Assembly (NCBI GenBank): GCA_026545765.1
Contig: CM048844.1
Location: 69,049,035 to 69,113,034 of the forward strand
Direction: 5' to 3'
Origin: Plantago major
Taxonomy: Eukaryota > Streptophyta > Magnoliopsida > Lamiales > Plantaginaceae
Length of the DNA: 64,000 nt
The stretch's first letter is position 1; every line of letters starts with the position of its first letter. The notes below the pieces were generated by a model. The model made no database searches and was not told the origin of the DNA. It saw nothing but the letters and a program-made list of their open reading frames with translations. The position numbers and the translations under genes are program-made. Positions 21,794 to 32,437 of this stretch are shown one piece after another.

Positions 21794-22218
21794 TTCGTGA
21801 TGGGTCCTTACGATCTCTCCACTTGTCAATCATCCGACGACTGGGAAGATGAAAAGACGCAGTAATCATGACTATTTCACTGTTTCACCTTCCTCCTTCT
21901 AGAAGAATTACGCATCCCAATGAATGAACGATCCGTGGATCGGCGGGATGTTGATTTGATTTCTACATCGGACGCCATCTACAGCGATCCGTGCTCTGAA
22001 GACGTGTGTAATTTACGATAACTCAGCATATGAACGACAGATAAAAAGGAAGCAGAAAAGAGAACAAGTAATAATTCGGAAGCATAGGAGGTTTAGCTCC
22101 TCGGTTAAATACGAATCAAAGCAATAGTACATAGCGACATTCCGTGCCATCAAAAGATACAAATCCAACGGAAAATTTCAGCAAGTACATAATTTCAACG
22201 GGGCATACCCCGGACTTC

Positions 22219-25065
22219 TCACTGAGGTGCGGCTTGGCTCGGACCAGCTTCACCAGCTTGGGGCGGATCGACAGGGGGCGTGTTGGAGACGACTTGCGCA
22301 GCAAGGGATTCAACAAGATTGAACAAGTTGAAATCCGCGGGAAAGCCAACGACCCAGGAAGGCAGGAAGAACCACTTCTGTAGGAAAGCCCGGTAATTAT
22401 CGAAAGGCACAAAGCATACCTTTCGGAGGGAATCCGGGACCCACCTTGGGAGGAAGGGCCCGCCATTTTGAATCTCGATCTCACCCTCCTCGGTGACTAG
22501 TTCCGCAAACTCACATGCGACCAACTGTTCATTCGAGACACTGTCGATAGGGACCTCCACACCATTGGCATCCGCAGAAGGGATTAACCCTTCCTCCTTC
22601 CAGTCGAAGTCCGGTGGAAGTAGTCCCTTGGACTACAGCTACCCGATAGCAGACACGAACCCATCCAGGCGGGAGGCATCGGATTTGTCCGCCGTCAAGA
22701 ACTTAAAGGAGTCAGACTCCATGAAGTCACGATCAGCCTGAAGACGGGCATATTGGAGGCCTCCGAGCAGCACATCTTTGGAATCCAGGAAGGCCTTCAT
22801 CAACTTGTCGACAAAATTCTCCTGCCAGTCGAGTTCCGCCTTGATTTCTTCCCAGCTGGCCTTCAGCTTATTGAACTTCACTTCTTGCTCTTTCAGCTGC
22901 ATCTCCAACCGCTTCACCCTCTCCACCTCATCTGGGGATGTGTCCACAGCCTTGTGCAGGTCCTCCTCAATAGTAGCGCGTTCGCCGGCCTTCCATTGCA
23001 TGACCCTGACGAAACATCCGAGCTGGGAGAGATCCGGAAGAATATAAGTTGCATTTCTAACATAATAAGAGCAAGCCAAGGAGACTATGGAAAGATTACT
23101 TACCCGCTGGTATAGCCCATCCAGCCCTCCGACCCGCTCAACCTCAGGGAGTCCACAAGCCTGCTCGTACTCCTTATCAAGGACAGCTTGGTCAACAGGC
23201 AAGACAGCGGACAACTGCTGTCTCCTGGCCGCAGGGGGAGCCTCCGAGGTTGCTCCCCTCTTGCGTCCCGCATCAACACCTCCTGTTGTGGTGCTGGAGC
23301 AACGGAAGCCTGGGACTTTGAAGCAGTGGTGCTCCGAGTGGCAGGGGCTTTGCCCTTGTCGGGCACCGCCAAGGCCTGTGAATCCTCTCCAGCCTTGTTC
23401 CGCCTTTCTTCCTCTGCGGCAAACACTACGGCATTCTTCGAATCCGACATAGGAAGACCCGCGGAACTGTTGATGATTTTGGTCCTCTGACCAGCGGCGA
23501 CCTCTAAGACTTGCTGCTCCCTCTGCAACCTTTTCTTTTCATGGAGTGTCGACATGATGTAGTGGAACCAGTGAGCTGCACAATAAACCAAAGACGTCAG
23601 ATACAGATATGTTAAAGAAGGATTATCAGAATTGCAGAAGTACGTAATCAAAATAGAGTATCCCGAAGAAGAAAGAGCACAAAGTGTCAAGTCAACAAAT
23701 CCTTACTAAAGTCCGTCTTCCCTCCAACCTCCAGTGCGTCTGTTAGTCCGCACAGGTAGGGAAGTGGCTGACAGATTAATCCGTGGAACGGATAAGTAGG
23801 TGGGTTATGCTTGTTGTGGATCGCTGCCACCCACGGAGCCACGTTCTTCGGAAGGGGGCGCCAATCTGGGATGCTCTCCCTTAGGAACTTTGTTGGCAGT
23901 CCCCATTGTTCCCGCTGTCTCTCGGATGCCCCAGGTTTTAGAGCCATCCGTACGAAAACGTACTTATCCCACCACTTTGATCCCAACGACGAAATGGAGT
24001 CCGAAATGAAGTTATAAGGTTTCCTATTCACAAAAGTATAGAAGAGGGGATTCCCCGGACTGAACGAAACATGAAAGAGCTGCCTGAAGTTCTCAAAATT
24101 TACTGGATGCCCTTTCTTCTTACAAAAAACGACGAAGCAGATAAGGTTACCCAAGGACTTTGGGATAACCTGACTCGGACCAATCCCAATGTGATTCAGA
24201 ATATGCTTCAATTCCGTTGCAAAAAAACGATCTTCCACCCACAAGCAAAAGCTACCTCGTGCACACACATATACCCGGCGGGCGGGTTGTAAAATGCGTG
24301 TCCGGGCTCGGGAATCATAATTTCTACGGAGTCGGGGATCTCCCACTTCCGCCTCCATTCTGGAATGTCCTCCGCTTTAACCCTTGACGGACATGTAGGA
24401 AGAAGTCCGTCTGTATTTAGTTCTCCAAATTCGTCCGCTATCATAACAGCGGACGCAGGACGGGGGAACTTGATTCGAGCAGCTTTCGCGCCATGTCCCT
24501 CAACTAATGGAAGACTGGACTGAACGGGCGCAGCAGAGTGTAATGCAATCCGCTGACCGGTGCGTCTAGGGGGACGAGCGACAGGAGATCTTTCTTCTCC
24601 TTCCTCCTCCTCCTCCTCCTCCTCCTCTTCCTCACCATCTTCCTCCTCCTCATCGACACCTTCAGGTCTCCCAGATGTGCTTGGGTTGGACGGACCTGTT
24701 TCTGCTACAACACGGTCTTCCACCCCAGCCTCGAACATCTCGACTTCATCGGCCTCCCGACCGCTGTCGCCTTCCCGCTCCACATGCAGTTCATTCGGAT
24801 CCTCGGACGTCACAACACCACCTATAGCCCGAGATTGGACTAAAGACCTAGTCCTAGCAAGCTCACCCTGACCCGCTTCAACGTTGGCCTGTGCTTCTGC
24901 CGCACCACGGACTCCTTGCCCAACATCAGAGTCCCTGGACGACCCAAGGTCCACAACTAGGAAATCTCCCACGGACAATGTCAAATCCACGGACCTAGTC
25001 CCTAAGTCTACTGCATCATTGTAGCCTGGTGCCTCATGCTGGTTCTGACTATCGCTCTCGGACAT
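22219..25065 (-). pseudogene. Antisense spliced gene of Tat-B (Transposase_28-like, 'gypsy-type transposon' domain)
   Basis: ATG at 25065 (MSESDSQNQHEAPG). Exons by splice sites and frame: 25065-23707, 23575-23104, 23022-22219; introns of 131 and 81 bases have GTAAGG/CAG and GTAAGT/CAG borders. The first exon has a long acidic Glu tract (about 24600-24660), then the domain with GHAFYNPPAGYMCVHEVAFACGW, FFATELKHILNHIGIGPSQ and GNLICFVVFCKKKG, which I recognise as the PF04195-type domain found in plant gypsy extra ORFs. Exon 3 is coiled-coil-like (MQLKEQEVKFNKLKASWEEI). Damage: a frameshift in an A-run near 24225, a one-base shift near 23278, and two TAG codons (22639-22641, 22633-22635). Its role in the element is unknown. 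Confidence 0.75.
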
Positions 25066-25771
25066 CCTAGGGCAGAAGGAAATGAGTCAGAAACGATAGT
25101 GGTGATTGTCCGAGATTTCGTTTAGGTATCTTCTTAAGTCAAAGAAATCCTATGAAGTTCTACTTAACCAGGTTTTTCTGCATGAGGTCTAGTCTCGGCA
25201 CTAGTGGCACTAACCTTGGCACACTAAAACGTGCCATCAGCACTATTGTCTACCCTACCCGGCACGCTAAGCGGGGCCAATTTACGGAAGACTGTATGCC
25301 AATTGGCACCAACACATTACCAAATAAGCATCCATGATCAAATTTTGGTTACAATGGGCATGACACACGAGATGAATCAACAGGATACTGACAATAAAAT
25401 TGGCATGCAACAGTACAAAGGAGAATTGTTTCAACTAAGAACGTTGCTAAAGCTTATCACCCGCAACATCGGCAAATACGGACTTGACAATTTCATATTC
25501 GAGCAGGGCAAAAACATACGAGCAGGTAGTAAGCATATCACGAAAAGGAGAGAACTTAGGAGTGAAGACGTACTTACTTGACAAAGTTGACTGGACAAAT
25601 TTGAACAGACGACTGAGCCTTGCTGCTTCTCCGAGGGTACGAATTCGAAGAAGAAATCTCAAAATTCTGCGAGTTTTACTTGCTCGGATGGGTCTTCAAT
25701 TGCTCGGACTGCTTTGTGATTGCTCTGAGTTTCGATGTTGCTAAAAGTGTGAAAGTGACTGATGAGCTGAC

Positions 25772-25779
25772 TATTTATA
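25772..25779 (-). promoter_or_regulatory. Candidate TATA box of the large antisense gene
   Basis: The minus strand reads CCCTTATAAATAGTC. It is about 700 bases upstream of the ATG at 25065, so a long leader (or leader intron) would be needed. The region between contains no recognised coding sequence. Confidence 0.45.
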
Positions 25780-26361
25780 AGGGCAATTTAGGGAAAGCCA
25801 AGAGTCACATCACTTGGGTTTGAATCCCAGCCGTTGATCCTCTCCAATCCAAGGGTTGTGCCGCTTCGCGAGTGGATGGCTGTCAGTAGGTCGCATTTAA
25901 TGCTTGACAGACGCGTCACATCAATCGGGCCTAGAACCCTAACCATTGATGTCGTCCCGATCCAACGGTCACGTCACTTTACTCGGGATCTTTCCCCCGT
26001 GGTCCGGACGGACAACCTATTGGGCCTCTTTGGCTTACGGATCAGCGACCCGGGAGGACCAGTTCAACAATCGGTCCAACGGATAGCTTCCAGAGGGCTA
26101 CGTCAGATCCTAACCGTACTCGGATCTATATATCTCGGATACAAATAACTTTTCCATCTATAGTCCGAGCTATTACATTAACCCGTACTGTAGAAGGAAA
26201 AGGGGGGGGGGGGAAAGAGATATATTGAATTCCTAAGAACACGGAACACGGATGACGGATCTCAACAAAAAGGATTTTTTTCCTTTTTTCAGTTAACGAT
26301 TCGGACACGCTCCACAACACACTTGTTCTTTTCATAAGTTACCAACTATCTTCTACTAAGA

Positions 26362-26384
26362 TACTTGGAAACTAGGGGGACATA
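26362..26384 (+). other. Tat-B polypurine tract
   Basis: ACTTGGAAACTAGGGGGACATA directly precedes the 3' LTR start TGTTG at 26385. The core AAACTAGGGGGACATA is identical to the Tat-A tract at 6468-6483. Confidence 0.85.
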
Positions 26385-27257
26385 TGTTGTTACGGACATG
26401 TGTCCAATCCGTTAAGGGTGCCATAGAGCGTGTCCTAAAGCGCATCACGGCTTAATTAGCCAATTGAGTACTAGTCCGACCTCACATGGTCCAGCCAAAG
26501 TGAATCAACCAGTACGCAAAAGTCACTACACCCTCACAGCTAGTCCGAGCTAGCTGGGAAAAGGACTTCTAAACCTGGCTACGTCAGTATAGAGATGCCA
26601 AACGGACCGGACGAGAGAATCTCGGACGCCACCATCACATCAAGACCAAACGTATAACCGAACTACTGAGATACTTCCGTGAGACTCTTGGCTCGGACAT
26701 CCAGAGTCACCCAAGGGCAGATTAACCAAGCAGACAGATCTGTCCGAGGGACTAACACGGACCCAACAGGCGGAACAGTACTCAAGTAGGGAAAAGGTCC
26801 AAACTACCCTCCCAGGCCCATTGATTAGTATTGGATTACTGGTCACTAATGGGCCATGGGCCAAAGGTAGCATTGGTGTCCAAATCTGAAACGTACACTT
26901 GGCATCATCTTGTGAGCCACCTCATAAGCATGTGATAACTATAAATATAACACAAGGTCCAAGACCTTAAGGTAAGCAATATCATTGTGGGAGTCCCTAA
27001 GTTAATTCCCAAGTGTTATCATAATCCCTCGTAACTATTACATTGAGAGCTTCCAACTCTCTCTCGAGTAAAGTCTCTTACCGGATGACATAGGCAATCC
27101 GGGTAACCCATTCTAACCCCCCCCCCCCCCCACTTAGTCCTTTCAGGTACGCAAGCTCGGACCAGTACTACGTCGGACCTCAAGTCGGAGGCGGGCCTTA
27201 GACTAGGTTATTTGTAATAGTTTAGTTAGTTAGTGTCAGAGGTTTTACCCCTCAACA
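26385..27257 (+). repeat. 3' LTR of Tat-B
   Basis: Nearly identical to 16403-17276, with TATAAATA at 26940-26947 and 15 C at 27117-27131. The high identity of the two LTRs indicates a fairly recent insertion compared with the copia host, whose LTRs differ by large indels. Confidence 0.93.
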
Positions 27258-27626
27258 CTGAGGATTGAAAGTGATGTGAGAAAGGCTGCCAAGAAGCCAT
27301 TTGCTAATGTTTCTAAGGCTAATGTTGTTAAGGCTGAAAGCTCTCGAGGAGCTAAGAGAAGTCGTAATGACCCCAAGACTTCTGCTCCGAACCAGAAGTG
27401 GGTTGGGGATTGCTTTGTATGTGGTAGGCAAGGCCACAAGGCTAAAGATTGTAACGATCGTGCTAATAATAGTCGTAGTAACAATCGTAACAACAACAAC
27501 AACAACAACAACAGAAACCAAAGGAACAATAGGAATGGAAATAATAACCGTAATTCTAATGGTAATTTTAACAGAAAAGGTGGTCAAGCTAATGTAGCTG
27601 AGGCCGGTAGTTTGGGTATTACCTAA
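27258..27626 (+). pseudogene. Copia gag, C-terminal half with zinc knuckle
   Basis: This is the continuation of the gag cut at 16402. It carries the nucleocapsid zinc knuckle CFVCGRQGHKAKDC (C-x2-C-x4-H-x4-C) at about 27415-27456, followed by an Asn/Arg-rich tail (AACAAC repeats). The frame stops with TAA at 27624-27626, just before the protease region. It binds the element RNA in intact relatives. Confidence 0.88.
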
Positions 27627-30600
27627 GGAACGGAGGTAATGCATATAAGTGTTGTTGTTTCCGAAGTGAACTTTGTTGGGGGAAACTCCATGGATTGGTG
27701 GGTGGACATTGGGCCACTCGACACATTTGTGCTAACAAATGGATGTTCAAGACTTATCAACCTCTAACTAATGAGGTGTGCTACATGGGAAACTCTGCTG
27801 TGGAAGGTTGCTGGAAAGGGTACTGTGGCCCTTAAGCTGACATCAGGGAAGGAGCTGACTCTAACTGAAGTACTCCATGTGCATTAGATCCGCAAGAATC
27901 TGATCTCTGGATCTATGCTGAACAAGAAGGGTTTCCGTCAGTGCTTTGAGGCTGACAAATTTATCCTTACCAAGGATAGCTCCAACATAGGACAAGGTTA
28001 CATTTGTGATAATTTGTTTAAGATGGTTGCTACTACTGTAATTCCTGGTACTAAGCCTTATGGCGCAAATGTAACTGAGGCTTCCACTAGCTCAGATGGA
28101 AAGAATGTTGCCCAAGAGGCTAATGAGTATGTGAAATTTGCTTACTTGCCTGATTCTTTTAATTTGTGGCATGGTAGACTAGGTCATGTGAATCGTAAAA
28201 GTTTACAAAAATTAATATCACTTGACCTACTACCCAAATTTAACATTGATAAACAATATAAGTGTGAGACTTGTGTCGAAGCGAAGTTAGCAAAAGCATC
28301 CTTCCGTTCTATTGAGAGAAGCTCGGAGCCATTGGATTTGGTACATACTGATGTTTGTGATTTAAAGTATGTCCAATCGCGAGGTGGTAAAAGTTACTTC
28401 ATCACTTTTATCGATGACTGCACAAGATATTGCTATGTTTACTTAATGAGAAGTAAATACGAAGCAATTGACATGTTTGTGAATTATAAGAATGAAGTTG
28501 AAAATCAACTTGGTAAGAAGATTAAAATATTGAGGAGCGATACAGGTGGAGAGTATGAGTCTCCATTTGCTCAGTTATGTGCTGAAAATGGAATCATTCA
28601 TCAAACAAATGCTCCTTACTCCCCTCAACAAAATGGAATTGCTGAGAGGAAGAATAGGACACTCAAAGAGATGATGAATTCATTATTGCTTGGTTCAGGG
28701 GCACCCCAAAATTTGGGGGGGGGGGGGGGGAAGCTTTGCTTTCCTCAAATTACATCCTAAACAGGCTACCGCATAAAAAGCTAGACAAAACTCCTTATGA
28801 ATTATGGATAGGTCATGCACCTTCTTATAAATTTCTTAAAGTGTGGGGGTGTCTAGCAAAAGTTCCTATTCCTCCTCCCAAAAGGACTCGGATTGGACCT
28901 AAAACGGTAGATTGCGTGTTTATAGGATATGCTCAAGAGAGTAGTGCATATAGATTTTTGATTCACAAATTAGATAATTCTGAGATGCATATTAATACTA
29001 TTATTGAAGCAAGAGATGCTTCTTTCATTGAGGGGATTTTTTCCTACATTGATCGGTCTACTATTATTAACTTGAAGATCAATAAAGAAGCGACAAATGT
29101 GGGGGAGGTGAATCCTCAAAAGGAAGTAGAAGAACCTAGACGTAGCAAGAGGGCTAGGACAGTAAAAACTTTTGGTCCATATTTTCTAACCTACATGGTA
29201 GATAAGGATCCGATCTCCTACAAAGAGGCCATCTCATCAGCCGATTCTGATCTTTGGAAAGAGGCAATTGATAGTGAGATCAATTCGATTCTGCAGAATC
29301 ATACATGGGAACTTGTGGATCTTCCACCTGGTTCTAAACCACTGGGTCATAAGTGGAGCTTCAAGAGGAAGATGAAACCAGATGGTTCCGTGGATAAATA
29401 CAAAGCAAGACTTGTAGTTAAGGGATACAAGTAAACAGAGGGTGTTGACTACTTTGACACATATGCTCCTGTATCTAGAAAGACATCCATTAGATTAATC
29501 ATTGCTTTTGCAGCATTGTTTAATCTTGCGATTCATCAGATGGATGTAAAAACAGCTTTCCTCAATGGAGAACTTGAGGAAGAAATCTACATGGAACAAC
29601 CCGAAGGGTATGTGATTCCCGGGAAAGAAAAACAAGTGTGTAGACTTGTTAAATCTTTGTATGGATTAAAACAAGCTCTGAAACAATGTCATGAGAAATT
29701 TGACAGTGTTATGCTTTCAAATGGGTTTAGGATAAATCAATTTCACAAGTGTGTCTACGTAAAGGGAGATGACAAAGACTATGTCATAGTGTGCTTATAC
29801 GTGGATGATATGATAATCATTGGCAACAATGATAACATCATAATTACTAAGAGAGTGTTGTCACGGAATTTTGATATGAAGGACAATGGTCTAGCCGATG
29901 TCATACTTGGAATGAAAATTTCCAAAACGGATGTGGGATACTCACTTTCTCAAAGTCATTATGTTGAAAAGATTCTTGAGAAGTTTGACAAAGACAGTAA
30001 TGAGATTGTCATAACTCCTATGGAGGTGGTGTCAAAGCTCTACAAGAATAGGGGAGAAAGTGTGGGGCAACTTGAGTATTCTAGGATTATAGGCAGTCTA
30101 ATGTACCTCATGGACTGTACTAGACCAGATATCGCTAACTCAATGAATAAGTTAGCCCGATATACGAGTAACCCGAATCATGAACATTGGAAAGCAGTAG
30201 TTAGAGTCCTTAGATATCTAAGGGGCACGGCTAACTATGGGCTGCATTTTACGAGATACCCAGCTGTGCTTGAAAGGTATTGTGATGCGAATTGGATTAC
30301 GGGTTCCTCGACAGTGAAATTCACGAGTGGGTATATTTTCACAATCAGTGGAGCAGTAATTTCTTGGAAATCTTGCAAACAAACCTGCATTACACGATCA
30401 ACTATGGAATCTGAATTCATAGCGTTGGATCTTGCAGCAGAAGAGGTCGATTGGTTACGGAGTTTCTTGGAAGACACTCCTATGTGGACAAAACCTATGC
30501 CTCCAATTATCTTGAACTGTGACAGTATGTCTGCTATTGGACGAGCAAGGAATAATATGTATAATGGGAAGTCTCCACATATTCGTAGGAGACATAAATC

Positions 30601-30745
30601 CGTGAAGAAACTATTGAAAACGGGAGTTATAGCTATGGAGTTTGTGAGATCCAAAGATAATATTGCGGACCTATTAACTAAAGGTCTTACTAGAGACCGT
30701 GTGGAGGAATCATCGAGGGGAATGGGGTTAAAGCCCATTAAATGA
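27627..30745 (+). pseudogene. Copia pol (protease, integrase, RT, RNase H), inactivated
   Basis: Protease remnant at 27690-27900 (DWWVDIG in place of the usual D-S-G, with a frameshift next to it and a TAG at about 27884). Integrase 27915-28730: zinc-binding HGRLGH...CETC, then HTDVCD, SDTGGEY and IAERKNR give the DDE core. A run of 16 G at 28715-28730 replaces a codon stretch and shifts the frame into 28736-29434. A TAA at 29432-29434 splits off RT, which resumes at 29438 with [17 protein letters not shown] has intact [11 protein letters not shown] at about 29794. RNase H follows with YCDANW and [10 protein letters not shown], ending at 30745. About 580 bases of 3' untranslated sequence precede the LTR. 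Confidence 0.9.
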
Positions 30746-31328
30746 TTACCTTCCATGATGGCAACCCTACCTGAATTGTAAATCCCAATTTGCAGGTTCA
30801 AAGGGACAATCGAATTGTTGGGGGGATCGACCAAAGCACTCGGGAAATAGAGTTCCCTACCTATTCCTATGATGAAAGAGTGATAGACCTGTACAGTGGA
30901 GGATAAGCGAAAGCTTTTAATGATCCCTATACGTTAAGTTGATAACGTGGGGTATGAAAGGATACTTCTAATGAGAGATCACCTATGTCGAACGTGAAGG
31001 GGCCGCTTCTATGAGATGATAGTCAGGGCTAAATCTCTACAGCGTTCGGTGAAAGTTTCCAAGGCAGTCCAGGGCCAAAACGGACAACAACGAAAGGACC
31101 TATGTGGTGTAGAGGAAATCGTTGTGTGTATATCATTGTCTTGTTACACACAAAAGCCGAAAAGTTCAAGGCATCGCGTCCACTTGTTGGCATGTGTATC
31201 CGATAGTATTTCACTAGGGAAGGTTCAAGGCTAACAAACACCTTTCTCGATGCAACTTTTTTCTCGAAGAACTATCGAACTTGCATTGATAGGCTGCATT
31301 TGCATTTACCAACCAATTGTCTCATTCC

Positions 31329-32258
31329 TGTGGGGGATTGGTTGCAAGAGGCAACCAAGAGAGAGCCAAAATTGTTATGTGTTATAATGTGTTAAGTGGG
31401 TAACTTTGAGCAATTAATTATCGAAGTTCCACCACTCGGTTTTGCGTGTTCTTTAGCTCGTTGCGAAGTGGGATGCGCAAGCTTCGTAACGGTATAAGAT
31501 ACGGGAGGTAACCAATTCTAGGTGTGAATGATAAATTGGCTTAAAGTGAGCTAGTTGAGACTTGCTTTTTGCAATTGTCCCACATTGGAAACATATGGAA
31601 GGAAAGAGTAGTATAAAGGTATGCTTGTGTTTACTCATGGTCACAAGTGTGTGTTGTGGTTATGGAAAACCTCGTTGGGGGGGGGGGGGGGTGGAATTTG
31701 AAATAGAAAACCCAAGTGAGATGGGAGGAAATATGGTTCCCGGGTTTATCTTAAATGTGAAGAGGTAACCTCTCCACTAACAGGCTGCATTACTCTGAGC
31801 TTAAATGTTGCAATATCAATTTGGCTACTAATAGTGAGAGCTGTTGCGTTTTCTCTACAGCTATATGTACCCCTCCCTCACTTGACAAACACACACCAGA
31901 AATTCTTCTTCCCTTCTCTTTTCTGTTTTCATTCTGCACTTTAGATATTCGAGTGTTCTTCACCACGGAAGTTCGATGAGCTTACATTCTGAGCTTCGAT
32001 GATTCTTGAGATTGGACGTTGTACCTTGGGAGCTAATTGTCCGAGGAAGGCCTGAAGCTTACTACAGGCGGACAAATTTAGCTTAAGGGGAAGTGGTCTC
32101 GCTACTGACTCGTCCAGGATTAAATCCGAACCTGTGTTTTGTTTTTTGTTTGTGTAATCAAGTTTCAGTAAGTGTTAACAAATTTTTATTCCTGTACTAT
32201 TTTTATATATATTTCGTACTGACCTTTGTTGCAGCAAAACTGATAATCGGAACCAACA
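31329..32258 (+). repeat. 3' LTR of copia element
   Basis: It starts TGTGGGGGATTGG and ends CGGAACCAACA. It matches the 5' LTR except at the G-run (15 G at 31677-31691), after which it holds about 170 bases with no counterpart in the 5' copy before the two rejoin at ACCCCTCCCTCACTTGAC. The TATA position reads CTATATGT here. Confidence 0.92.
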
Positions 32259-32263
32259 CAATT

Positions 32264-32437
32264 GACACAAGGTTATTATCAAACACAACAAACCACTCAA
32301 CCACTAAATTATTTCATACAATCTAGTACATATATAGGAATAATGGTCAGAATCTCAGGGGGGTCAGCTGCCCTCCCCCCCCCCCCCCCATTTCCTTCCG
32401 CCACTGTGCTGACAGTTTGGTCCCCATGAAACTATCT
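32264..32437. other. 3' flank of the dioxygenase gene
   Basis: The 174 bases between the copia 3' duplication and the CCD stop codon hold a run of 15 C (32375-32389) and no clear polyadenylation signal. The 3' UTR of the CCD transcript probably runs into the copia LTR. Confidence 0.5.

Larger units (their letters stand above)
16403..27257 (+). mobile_element. Tat-B: gypsy/Tat-type element nested in copia gag
   Basis: LTRs at 16403-17276 and 26385-27257 bound a 10.9-kb element. The flanks read CTAG before and CTGAG after; the uninterrupted copia frame predicts CTGAG, so the 5' copy of the 5-bp duplication has lost one base. PBS, PPT, gag and RT fit the Tat lineage of Ty3/gypsy. pol is cut off within RNase H, integrase is absent, and two antisense ORFs occupy the 3' half. 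Antisense or extra ORFs downstream of pol are a known feature of some Tat elements (e.g. Grande). Confidence 0.92.
14833..32258 (+). mobile_element. Ty1/copia element, complete ends, interrupted by Tat-B
   Basis: The element starts TGTTGG and ends CCAACA and is flanked by an identical 5-bp duplication CAATT (14828-14832 and 32259-32263). Domain order is gag, protease, integrase, RT, RNase H, which is the copia order. Removing the nested Tat-B (16403-27257) leaves about 6.6 kb, a normal copia size. Stops and frameshifts in gag and pol make it inactive. It lies 180 bases downstream of the carotenoid dioxygenase stop codon. Confidence 0.93.

Noticed and set aside
21960..25100. Separate host gene on the minus strand between 22 and 25 kb
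   Set aside because: It lies fully between the two Tat-B LTRs and its domain is the one known from extra ORFs of plant gypsy elements.
30235..30834. 199-codon minus-strand ORF in the copia 3' region
   Set aside because: It is a shadow of the RNase H frame on the opposite strand, with no domain or promoter.
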